Of a DNA stretch of 44,031 nucleotides, positions 33,269 through 39,721 are shown piece by piece. Source of the stretch: JAAZAI01 sp050942875 (GTDB lineage Bacteria; Verrucomicrobiota; Kiritimatiellia; RFP12; UBA3636); NCBI GenBank assembly GCA_050942875.1, contig JBMNOD010000021.1, positions 1-44,031 on the forward strand, read 5' to 3'. The first letter of the stretch is position 1, and each line of letters starts with the position of its first letter. A model generated the notes under the pieces. The model was not told the origin of the DNA. It ran no database searches and saw only the letters and a list, made by a program, of their open reading frames with translations. The position numbers and the translations under genes were made by a program.

Positions 33269-34036
33269 CTAGTCGGCTTCTGTCGCTTTTGCCTGGAGCG
33301 TTTCGTAGGCGGTTCCCGCCAGCTTCACGAGGACGGTGGCCGTCGCCAGGAAGGTCAGCGGCACCAGCAGCCAGCGCAGGCAGGGGATGAAGCCGAAGAT
33401 CATGCACAGGAGGGTTCCCAGCGCGGCGGGGAGGCCGAAGATCGCGAGGATCTTCAGGCGGCTGCCGCGCGTCAGGTCGGCGCTGGCCTGCAGCGCGTCG
33501 AGCGGTTTCAAGTCCTTGTCGATGAGGAGGAAATACGCCATCGACCACGACGTTCCGACCATGGCCAGCGGCACGAGGGCCGCCGCGACGGCGATCAGGA
33601 GCCGGAACCGAAGCCAGAAGACGGAGCCGCAGGACATCGCCGTGCAGCAACGCGGGAAGCAGCCGATGCCCGAGAACAGGCTCCAGGCGGCGATGGCGAC
33701 GGCCGCGAACACGGCCGAGAGGAGCAGGAAGTTCTCGAGCTTCGCCCAATGTTCGGAAAAGAACATTTCGACGGGCGAGATTTTGCGTTTGTTTGCGAGC
33801 CAGACGGGCAGGGTGAAGAGCGCGATGGTCGTCCCGATGTTGACGAAGGGAATCCATGCCGTGACCATCCACAGCAGTACGGAGAGGATGATCGGCACGT
33901 ATGTCATTGGGTTGACGAGGAGGCTGCGCTTGAAGATATCGACGATGCCGAAGACCCATGCCGCCGCTTCGGCGGCTGTTTCGGAGTCGAGTTCCATTTC
34001 GTCCAAATCGATTTTGATGTTGTTGTCGTCGTCCAT
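33269..34036 (-). CDS. Multi-pass membrane protein, DUF975/GlpQ-membrane-domain-like
   Basis: This 255-residue protein has an acidic soluble N-terminus (MDDDNNIKIDLDEMELDSETAAEAA) and about six hydrophobic segments, for example TYVPIILSVLLWMVTAWI, LLLSAVFAAVAIAAWSLFSG and LLVPLTFLATATVLVKLAG. The segment FLLIDKDLKPLDALQASADLTRGSRLKIL is typical of the DUF975-like membrane family, in which a polar helix precedes a hairpin of membrane helices. Function is unknown. The frame is open upstream to 34255, but that part reads through the repeat region. The start at 34036 has AAAGGGC before it. The debranching gene follows 12 bases later, so the two are cotranscribed. Confidence 0.75.
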   Translation of the reverse strand: MDDDNNIKIDLDEMELDSETAAEAAAWVFGIVDIFKRSLLVNPMTYVPIILSVLLWMVTAWIPFVNIGTTIALFTLPVWLANKRKISPVEMFFSEHWAKLENFLLLSAVFAAVAIAAWSLFSGIGCFPRCCTAMSCGSVFWLRFRLLIAVAAALVPLAMVGTSWSMAYFLLIDKDLKPLDALQASADLTRGSRLKILAIFGLPAALGTLLCMIFGFIPCLRWLLVPLTFLATATVLVKLAGTAYETLQAKATEAD

Positions 34037-34221
34037 GGTGTTGCCCTTTTGTAAATTGTGTTGAAGGTATGAATGCAGTGAAATCCTACCAGAAGCGTTG
34101 AAAGTCAACAAGGAAGAAATGGAGAGAGGGGGTGGGTGGAAAATTACGTATGACGAATTACAGATTACAAATAGCTGGATAGGGCGGAAAAGGGGACAGA
34201 CCCCACGGGCCCTTGACTCTT

Positions 34222-34417
34222 GGCGTGGCGGTTTCGTCGAGTGGGTTTTGTCCACGGAAGGTACAGACAGGATTACAAGATTGACAAGATTACATTGGAT
34301 GGCGTGGCGGTTTCGCCGAGTGGGTTTTGTCCACGGAAGGTACAGACAGGATTACAAGATTGACAAGATTACATTGGATGGTGTGGCGGCTTCGCCGAGT
34401 GGGATTTATCCACAGAA
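34222..34417 (+). repeat. 79-bp tandem repeat, about 2.5 copies
   Basis: Units start at 34222, 34301 and 34380. The first two differ by a single base (TCGTCGAG versus TCGCCGAG). Each has the GGCGGTTTCGCCGAGTGGG core, then TTTTGTCCACGGAAGGTACA, then GACAGGATTACAAGATTGAC. The third copy diverges after GGGATTTATCCACAGAAG. The near identity shows a recent duplication of the dispersed GGCTTCGCCGAGTGGG module. Confidence 0.9.
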
Positions 34418-34495
34418 GACACAGAAGGACACAGAAACCAATCCTGTAAATCCTGTAATCCTGTCTTGAAAAATCGACCCGGAACCCTGTTTCCC

Positions 34496-34522
34496 GGTTG
34501 GGCGGCAATTTGCCGCCCAACC
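34496..34522 (-). terminator. 13-bp hairpin directly after the transglycosylase stop codon
   Basis: GGTTGGGCGGCAA (34496-34508) and TTGCCGCCCAACC (34510-34522) are perfect complements around one central base. The element abuts the TGA at 34523-34525 and lacks a U-run. It is well placed to end the rnpB-containing operon. Confidence 0.7.
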
Positions 34523-35713
34523 TCACCCTCGCGGGGGCGGCAGGGTGTCGGGGTCGGCGCCGGTTCGGGCGCGGATGGTTTCGAGGACGCGGGGGACGTA
34601 CATCTGGGTTTCGGTTGGCAGGGCGTCGGCGATGTCGTCGAAGTTCCGGGTGTTGCGGCGCCGGCAGAGCTTGGCGACGCGTCCTTCGCCGGCGTTGTAG
34701 GCGGCGAGGGCCAGCGGCCAGGAGCCGAAGCGGCGGTGGAGCGTCTTGAGGTACGTCGCGGCGGCGCGGGCGTTGTGCTCGGGGTCGAGGCGCTGGTCGC
34801 GGGGGCTGAGTTCCAGACCCAGGGACTGGGCCGTCCTCGGCATGAGCTGGAAAAGGCCGACGGCGCCGGCGGGACTCCTGGCGGCGGGATCGAGGGTGGA
34901 TTCCACTTCGGCCACCCAGACGAGCTGGGGCGGAAGTCCTGAAGCCTCGAAGATTCTTTCGAGTCGCGGCACCAGTTCGTTGGCGCGTCTCGGCGGGGTG
35001 CGCCGGGCGATTTTCTTGCTCCAGTAGGCGCGTCCGCGGGTGGCGTCTTGTCCGGCGGTTTGCAGGGCGGTTTGGGGGCGCGGCGGTTTGGGAGGGCGCG
35101 GGGTGCCCTCCCACGGGAGCGGTGGCGGGGGCTTGGGCTTCGTTTTGTACGTCTCGGGCAGGGGCGGCAGCTTGGGAGGGCACGGGGTGCCCACCCACGG
35201 GAGAGGTTTGGGAGGGCACGGGGTGCCCTCCTGCGGGAGGGGTGGCGGGGGCGAGTACGGAGCCTCGCGTTCCCGGGGGGTGGTGCGGCGGGCTTGCTCC
35301 TCGGCGAGGCGGGCTTCTTCGGCGGCTTCGAAGTAGAGCATGCGCGATTCGAGCCACGAGGCGTATTCCTTCGCACCGGGGAAGGCGGGGCTGCGTTCGC
35401 TGACGGCGGCGGCGCACGATTGGAGGCGCGCCAGGTCGTCGGGGTTGTCGCCGTGGAGCGCTTCGAAGCCGCGGGCGAAGAATTCCCGGACGGCGTCGGG
35501 GTCGTGGTTGTCGAGGCGGTGGCGGAGGTCGTCGATGAAGGATTCGCGGGAGTCGAAGCGGGGCGGGTCGAAGAAGAGGTTGCCGTCTTCGTCGAACGAC
35601 AGGCAGCCGGAAAGGCAGAGCGCGGCGGTGGCGGCGGCGATGGCCAGGGCGACGGCGGGGCTTGGGAGGGCACGGGGCTCCCACCTGCGGGAGCGGCGGC
35701 GGGGGGCGGTCAT
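34523..35713 (-). CDS. Lytic transglycosylase lipoprotein (SLT, GH23) with repeat-derived Pro-rich linker
   Basis: This 396-residue protein has a lipoprotein signal peptide with lipobox LSGC (Cys37). A helical region (50-150) precedes a Pro-rich linker (153-213), then an SLT domain with catalytic Glu271 in VAEVESTLDP, SPAGAVGLFQLMP (280-292) and AAYNAGEGRV. It should cleave peptidoglycan from the outer membrane, giving 1,6-anhydro products. The start at 35713 overlaps the DUF2851 stop by four bases (ATGA), which excludes the longer open frame. Three linker segments of the form LPxxGTPxPPK and residues 9-19 (RRWEPRALPSP) come from the same 29-base palindromic DNA element, read in two different frames. 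The linker is thus repeat-derived rather than conserved. Confidence 0.9.
   Translation of the reverse strand: MTAPRRRSRRWEPRALPSPAVALAIAAATAALCLSGCLSFDEDGNLFFDPPRFDSRESFIDDLRHRLDNHDPDAVREFFARGFEALHGDNPDDLARLQSCAAAVSERSPAFPGAKEYASWLESRMLYFEAAEEARLAEEQARRTTPREREAPYSPPPPLPQEGTPCPPKPLPWVGTPCPPKLPPLPETYKTKPKPPPPLPWEGTPRPPKPPRPQTALQTAGQDATRGRAYWSKKIARRTPPRRANELVPRLERIFEASGLPPQLVWVAEVESTLDPAARSPAGAVGLFQLMPRTAQSLGLELSPRDQRLDPEHNARAAATYLKTLHRRFGSWPLALAAYNAGEGRVAKLCRRRNTRNFDDIADALPTETQMYVPRVLETIRARTGADPDTLPPPRG
35090..35118. repeat. REP-like palindromic element in coding sequence, copy A
   Basis: This 29-base unit has the arms GGAGGGC(A/G)C and GTGCCCTCC around GGG, followed by CACGGGA. It encodes LPWEGTPRPPK (199-209) of the transglycosylase. 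One arm position differs from copy C. Confidence 0.85.
35174..35202. repeat. REP-like palindromic element in coding sequence, copy B
   Basis: Same 29-base unit, with GTGCCCACC in place of GTGCCCTCC. It encodes LPWVGTPCPPK (171-181). It is separated from copy C by seven bases, so the two form a direct tandem. Confidence 0.85.
35210..35238. repeat. REP-like palindromic element in coding sequence, copy C
   Basis: The most perfect copy: nine-base arms GGAGGGCAC and GTGCCCTCC around GGG, then TGCGGGA. It encodes LPQEGTPCPPK (159-169). Confidence 0.85.
35664..35692. repeat. REP-like palindromic element in coding sequence, copy D
   Basis: GGGAGGGCACGGGG is kept, while the second arm has changed to CTCCCACC. 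It lies in the signal-peptide region and is translated in a different frame from the other three copies, giving SRRWEPRALPS rather than LPxxGTPxPPK. This shows repetition at the DNA level rather than a protein motif. Confidence 0.8.
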
Positions 35714-37125
35714 GGGGCGTCCTTGGCGAAGGCGTTGGCGAGCGTCCGGGCGAAGCCGCAGTCTTCGCATTGGGATTTGGTGGCCAGGCAGAAGCCGTTG
35801 AAGATTTCGAGGAGGCCTTGCAGCCGCAGGCCGCTGGTGGCGTAGAACGCGGGGTTGTGGTCGCGGCCGAGCAGGCGGTAGGCGGTCTCGGCGGCTTGTT
35901 CGTTGACGGCTTCGGCGGGCAGTTCGCGGCAGAGGGCTTCGCTGGCGCCGTTCTCGGCGAGGAAGAGCGGGACGGCGACGTTGGTCAGGATGGTGTTGAG
36001 GCGTTCGTCGCCGAGCTTGATGGCGTTCTGCCATGCCTCGGGCGCGGCGGGGCGGGCTTGGTCGAGGAGCGAGCGGATGGCGTCGGACGCCAGCTTGAAC
36101 CAGGCTTTGGCGTCCTGTTGGGGGAGGGCGTCGAGGCGGCGGAGCAGGGCGTCGGGCGTCGCGAAGAGCGCGGCGGCGACGGCGAGGCGGCTGCGCGGGT
36201 GGTTGGCGGGGCGTGTGGCGCCGAGCTTCCAGGCGGGCTTGTCGGCGGCGTCGGTGATGCCGAGCTTCCAGGCGACGTCCCAGAGCGCGCGCGCGGCGGC
36301 GGCGTTGCGTCGGGCGGCGGCCGGGTTGGGGAGCAGGCCGGCCACGCCGAGCAGGAGGGCGTAGCGTTCGGTGAAGTCGCGGCAGGCGGCCAGGCGGTCG
36401 AGGGGCGCGAGGCGGGCCGTGGCGCGCATGGGTTCGGCGTTGGGCTTGTAGCCGAGCGCCGCCATGAACTCTTCGTAGAAGACCTGGGCGCGGCTGCCGG
36501 TGGCTTGCAGACGCAGCGCCATGCGCAGCGCCTTGCGCCGCAGGCGGCTCATGCCGGCGCTGTCGAGCACGGCCTTGACTTCGGCCTGCGTGGCGTCGGC
36601 GAGGACGAGGCCGCAGGGGCGCGGCGTGTCGGGCAGCACGGCGTGGGGGTAGGCGGCGAGGTCGATGGCGTCGAAGGAGAAGCGGCTGTTGGCGGCGACC
36701 GGCTCCTGGAGGGCGAGCGTGGGCAGGTGGCGGGGGGCGCCGGCGCCTTGGGGCGGGAACCAGGTGACGTGGAGGACGACGTTGGCGTAGCGCGGATCCT
36801 CGGAATGGCGGTGCGCGTTCCAGTCGCCGGGGCGGATGTGGACTTCGACGTCGCCGCGGAGGGTGCGGCGTCCGACCTTGATGACGGCGTCGAGGAAGTC
36901 GGGGCCGGCTTCGAGGTTCCAGCGGCCCGGGGAGACGACCTCGACGGCGGCGCCGTCGGCGTCGCGGAGGCCCGCGGGGCGGAGGCGGTCGTCGGCCCAG
37001 AGGCATTGCAGGTGGCGTTCGGTCCAGTGCCAGGCGTGGGTGTCGCGGATGGCGCCGGACTCGGCGACGCGCAGGGCGCCGAGCGGCGGATGCCAGATCG
37101 AATCGAGTTCGCGCAGGTCGAGCAC
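35710..37125 (-). CDS. DUF2851 family protein
   Basis: The 471-residue protein matches the DUF2851 family: WNLEAGPDFLDAVIKVG...LRGDVEVHIRPGDWNAHRHSEDPRYANVVLHV in the first third, an MSRLRRKALRMA helical region, and a C-terminal cysteine cluster CLATKSQCEDCGFA. The spaced acidic pattern GPDF...GDVEVHI resembles the Asp...Glu-x-His/Lys arrangement of PD-(D/E)XK nucleases; that is my inference and not an established activity. The start is GTG with GGAGG seven bases before it. It lies 11 bases after the GspC-like gene and overlaps the transglycosylase by four bases, so it is part of the rnpB operon. It is probably cytoplasmic. Confidence 0.88.
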   Translation of the reverse strand: MLDLRELDSIWHPPLGALRVAESGAIRDTHAWHWTERHLQCLWADDRLRPAGLRDADGAAVEVVSPGRWNLEAGPDFLDAVIKVGRRTLRGDVEVHIRPGDWNAHRHSEDPRYANVVLHVTWFPPQGAGAPRHLPTLALQEPVAANSRFSFDAIDLAAYPHAVLPDTPRPCGLVLADATQAEVKAVLDSAGMSRLRRKALRMALRLQATGSRAQVFYEEFMAALGYKPNAEPMRATARLAPLDRLAACRDFTERYALLLGVAGLLPNPAAARRNAAAARALWDVAWKLGITDAADKPAWKLGATRPANHPRSRLAVAAALFATPDALLRRLDALPQQDAKAWFKLASDAIRSLLDQARPAAPEAWQNAIKLGDERLNTILTNVAVPLFLAENGASEALCRELPAEAVNEQAAETAYRLLGRDHNPAFYATSGLRLQGLLEIFNGFCLATKSQCEDCGFARTLANAFAKDAP

Positions 37126-37136
37126 GGGGGAGCCTC

Positions 37137-38039
37137 CTACTGGATTTGGTAGACGTGCTTCGTCGTCTTGCCGTTGCGTTCGACTTCGAGGACGAACGTC
37201 GAGACGGTGCCTTCGACGAAGTTCTTGATGAAGCCTTCGGCGCGGCGGCGGTTCGTCATTTTGAGCGAGTTCACCGAGCGGACGATGTCGCCGTCGACGA
37301 GGCCGGCGGCGGCGAAGAAGTCGGGTTCGCCTTCGACGCCGACGACGTAGCCCTCGATGCGGCGGGCGCCGTCGGGATCGGTGACATAGACCGGATCCAT
37401 GGAATCGAAGATCGAGAGGAGGCGCTCCGGTTCGTCGCGGAGCTCCGCGTAGTAGTCGAGCAGCGTGTCGCGCGAAAACTCCCAGCGGTTGGGGAAGACC
37501 TGGCCGCCACCGAAGCGGGAGGCGGCGGCTTGGGGATCGAGGGATGCGGCTGGAGCCGCGTCAGGCGCGGGGGATGCGGAGCCGGCGGTCTTTTCGAGGA
37601 AGATTTCCTCGTCGCCGGCGGGGCCGCTGAGGACGACGGAGTCGGTCCGCACCTGGGAGAGGACGACGCCCGGGACGACCTCCTGGGAGCGCGTGACGAG
37701 GCTTTGGGTGACGTTGATCCGGTCGTCGAGGATGGCGACGGGTTCGTCGGCGCCGGTGTTGGACATGCCGAAGATGGTGCCGGCGAGGCGGAAGCGGCGC
37801 GCCAGCTCGCCGGGACGCGCGGCGTCGGGGGAGGGGGCCATGACCTGGGCGATGGCCTCGAAGGCGCCGGGCTGCGGTTCGGCGGGCGCCGTGGCGGAGG
37901 GCAGGGCGGGGGGGGGCACGGCGGGGCGTTGCAGGCGAACGACGGCAAGCGCCGCGAGCGCGACGGTCGCGACGACGATCGCGGCGGCGGCGGCGTTGCA
38001 GAGTTTGGAAGATGGGGAGTGTCGGGCCGGTGGATTCAT
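37137..38039 (-). CDS. GspC/PDZ-like membrane-anchored protein
   Basis: The 300-residue protein has a single N-terminal membrane helix (about 16-35, AAAAAIVVATVALAALAVV). A Pro-rich stretch follows, then a small beta domain like the GspC homology region (RFRLAGTIFGMSNTGADEPVAILDDRINV and VVLSQVRTDSVVLSG), and a C-terminal PDZ-like domain (GYVVGVEGEPDFFAAAGLVDGDIVRSVNSLKM...EVERNGK). GspC links the inner-membrane platform to the secretin in type II secretion and pilus systems; no other such gene is in the window, so the role is tentative. The ATG at 38039 is the only good start before the membrane helix, and it lies within the 3' end of rnpB. An upstream in-frame start would lie even deeper in the RNA. 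Confidence 0.75.
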   Translation of the reverse strand: MNPPARHSPSSKLCNAAAAAIVVATVALAALAVVRLQRPAVPPPALPSATAPAEPQPGAFEAIAQVMAPSPDAARPGELARRFRLAGTIFGMSNTGADEPVAILDDRINVTQSLVTRSQEVVPGVVLSQVRTDSVVLSGPAGDEEIFLEKTAGSASPAPDAAPAASLDPQAAASRFGGGQVFPNRWEFSRDTLLDYYAELRDEPERLLSIFDSMDPVYVTDPDGARRIEGYVVGVEGEPDFFAAAGLVDGDIVRSVNSLKMTNRRRAEGFIKNFVEGTVSTFVLEVERNGKTTKHVYQIQ

Positions 38040-38408
38040 AAGCCGGATTCTGTCTCCGCCCTTGCGGGCGGTTCGGATCATTCATCTAAGCAATCAACCC
38101 GGGGCGCTGCCGTTGCCTTGCGGCGGGCGGCTTGCACGGGCCATGCGAACGCCCCCTATTTGATCTTGCTCCAGGCTGGGTTTGCCTTGCGCGAGCCGTT
38201 GCCGGCCCGCACGGTGGTCTCTTAAACCGCCTTTTCACCCTTGCCGGCCGAAGCCGGCGGTTTGTTTTCTGTGGCACTGTCCGTCGGCGCGGTTTGCCCG
38301 CGCCCCTCCCGGCATTACACCAGGAAGCCCTGCCCTGTGGAGTCCGGACTTTCCTCTGTGCGAACGGCTGCCCGCCGCGCAGCGATCCGTCGTCCACCGG
38401 ACCGACAC
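38019..38408 (-). ncRNA. rnpB: RNase P RNA, bacterial type A
   Basis: This is the catalytic RNA of RNase P, which trims tRNA 5' ends. On the minus strand it shows the P4 region GAGGAAAGUCCGGACUCC, GGUGUAAUGCCGGGAGG-type sequence, GCAAGAUCAAAUAGGG, and the universal 3' part UUAGAUGAAUGAUC...ACAGAAUCCGGCUUAU. The P1 helix is visible: 38393-38408 pairs with 38019-38034 over 16 bases with one mismatch, fixing both ends at about 390 nucleotides. It starts 20 bases after the stop of the zinc-ribbon gene, and its 3' P1 strand contains codons 2-7 of the GspC-like gene. I see no separate promoter, so it is probably cut from a polycistronic transcript. Confidence 0.96.
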
Positions 38409-38428
38409 ATTGAAGGAAGTTGAAACCG

Positions 38429-39157
38429 TCAGTAGATCATCCGACCGCAGAAGTCGCAGGAGACGATGGTCATCTTGGCCGGGTCGGCTGCGAAACCAGC
38501 GTTTCTCACGGTGTCCTGCTGTTTGGCCGGGGGGAGCTGCATGTGGCATCCGGTGCAAACGCCGGCGTCGAGCTGGATCAGCACGGGCCAGCGGCTCTTG
38601 CGGAGCCGTTCGTAGTACATCAAGAACTTGCGCGTGGCGGGGACGTCGAGCGGCGCGGCCATGGCGGCGCGGCGTTGGCGGGCGTCGTCGAGGCGCTGCT
38701 GCGTTTCAGCGAGGCGCGCGTCGAGGTCGGCGACGTAGGCGTCGACTTCGGACTTGGCGGCGTCGTAGGCCGCCTGGAAGTCGGCGGCGGCGGCTTCGGC
38801 GACGGGGATCTTCGCCTTGTCCTCGGCGAGCTTGGCTTCGGCGGCCTTTTCGGCTTCCTCGGCCTGGGCGATCTGGGAGTTCATCGCAGCGTATTCGGCG
38901 TTCGTCTTGAGCGACATCTGCTGCGTGCGGTAGCGGGTGATGGTTTCCTTGATCTCCGAGATCGTCATTTCATCGGCGCGGGCTTCGAGGATCAGCCGGT
39001 TGACTTCTTCGCGCGCCCGGTTGAGATCGTCCTGTTCCGTCGTCAGCTTCTGGATCTCCTGCTCTCGCCGGACGGGGATGTCGTTGACCTGGCGTTCCAG
39101 CTCCCTGATCTCTCCGTCGAGTTCTTGCAATGCTGACAAATCGTCTAAGACACTCAC
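38429..39157 (-). CDS. COG1579/CdsZ-like coiled-coil protein with C4 zinc ribbon
   Basis: This 242-residue protein consists of a long antiparallel coiled coil (about 1-180, rich in Glu, Arg and Ala) ending in a zinc ribbon with CTGCHMQLPP and, 30 residues on, CDFCGRMIY. This is the COG1579 plan; the chlamydial member is CdsZ (CT398). The function is unsettled; proposals involve secretion-associated or nucleic-acid-linked roles. The frame extends upstream to 39337, but the GTG at 39157 is chosen because AAGGAA lies about seven bases before it and VSVLDDLSALQELD matches the normal N-terminus. It is first in the transcript that includes rnpB 20 bases downstream; COG1579 genes next to rnpB are also seen in other bacteria, from memory. 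Confidence 0.85.
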   Translation of the reverse strand: MSVLDDLSALQELDGEIRELERQVNDIPVRREQEIQKLTTEQDDLNRAREEVNRLILEARADEMTISEIKETITRYRTQQMSLKTNAEYAAMNSQIAQAEEAEKAAEAKLAEDKAKIPVAEAAAADFQAAYDAAKSEVDAYVADLDARLAETQQRLDDARQRRAAMAAPLDVPATRKFLMYYERLRKSRWPVLIQLDAGVCTGCHMQLPPAKQQDTVRNAGFAADPAKMTIVSCDFCGRMIY

Positions 39158-39206
39158 GTGTTTTCCTTCGGTTGCGGGTTGGGTTAAAAGAACATTTGAA
39201 TCAGGC

Positions 39207-39235
39207 AATGTACCATTCTGCGGATTGAAAGTCAA
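39207..39235 (-). promoter_or_regulatory. Promoter of the zinc-ribbon/rnpB operon
   Basis: On the minus strand TTGACT and TACATT are exactly 17 bases apart, and the start should fall about 42 bases before the GTG of the zinc-ribbon gene. No better promoter is visible before rnpB, so this one probably drives RNase P RNA too. A 15-bp direct repeat of TTTTTTGGGGCGC (39251-39278) lies just upstream. Confidence 0.7.
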
Positions 39236-39350
39236 GGTATGCGCGCAACTTTTTTTGGGGCGCTGTTTTTTGGGGCGCGTCCCTACCGCAAATCCTTCGT
39301 TCCACGCTTTTAACAACTCATCTTTCATCTTCAACACATAAACTTTTCCT

Positions 39351-39379
39351 TGTTATTCCTCGTCAGATTCAGTACACTG
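39351..39379 (+). promoter_or_regulatory. Promoter of the oadGAB operon
   Basis: TTGTTA and TACACT are exactly 17 bases apart. Transcription would begin near 39386, leaving a leader of about 34 bases with GGGGA ahead of the oadG ATG. It diverges from the zinc-ribbon/rnpB promoter. Confidence 0.65.
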
Positions 39380-39419
39380 TAGCGGCAACGTTTTTTTAAC
39401 AACAATTGGGGACACATCA

Positions 39420-39653
39420 ATGGCTATCATCAATCAAGGCTTCATTCTCATGGTCACCGGCATGATCGCGGTTTTCATTTTCCTGGCTCTCCTCGTTTAT
39501 GTTGTGACGGCTTTTGAGTCCATTGCCCCGAAAATCTGCCACATTCTGCCTGATCCGGAACCCAAAGCGGCTTCTGCGCCGAAGGCGAAGCCTGCGGCGA
39601 ATCCCGCCATCGCCGTCGCGATCGCCGCGGCACACAAGCGCGCTGGCAAGTAA
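39420..39653 (+). CDS. oadG: Oxaloacetate decarboxylase gamma chain (OadG family)
   Basis: This 77-residue protein has one membrane helix (about 8-31, FILMVTGMIAVFIFLALLVYVVTA), then a Pro/Ala/Lys-rich tail ending in AHKRAGK. Size, a single N-terminal helix and position before oadA fit the gamma subunit, which anchors the alpha subunit to the membrane pump and binds zinc in characterised enzymes. The C-terminal His/Lys segment could play that part, though only one His (His73) is present there. It lies 68 bases before oadA in the same orientation. Confidence 0.85.
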   Translation: MAIINQGFILMVTGMIAVFIFLALLVYVVTAFESIAPKICHILPDPEPKAASAPKAKPAANPAIAVAIAAAHKRAGK

Positions 39654-39721
39654 ACAGGCAAGTAAAGTAGACGTTCCACAATTCCTTTTCACATTCCACA
39701 TCCATTCAAGAGTACTTCTTC

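Larger units (their letters stand above)
34037..34522. other. Repeat-rich intergenic region, no gene
   Basis: It contains AATTACGTATGACGAATTACAG-type DNA (34143-34170, related to 43729-43760), an inverted GGGGACAGACCCC motif (34192-34204), a 79-bp tandem repeat (34222-34417), an AATCCTGTAAATCCTGTAAT tract (34440-34459) and a 13-bp hairpin next to the transglycosylase stop. No promoter for the membrane-protein operon stands out. Confidence 0.65.

Noticed and set aside
28697..34054. 1785-codon open frame on the plus strand
   Set aside because: It is antisense to the debranching and membrane-protein genes. It is a product of high GC and lacks any family motif, whereas the minus frames carry clear catalytic motifs.
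34037..34255. N-terminal extension of the membrane protein into the repeat region
   Set aside because: The extension translates the dispersed repeat DNA. A ribosome-binding site and a sensible N-terminus occur at 34036.
34222..34417. CRISPR-like array
   Set aside because: The 79-bp units are contiguous tandem copies without unique spacers, and no cas genes occur.
35714..37006. Upstream extension of the transglycosylase frame
   Set aside because: It overlaps DUF2851 in another frame and is Arg/Pro-rich shadow translation. The lipoprotein signal and ATGA overlap set the start at 35713.
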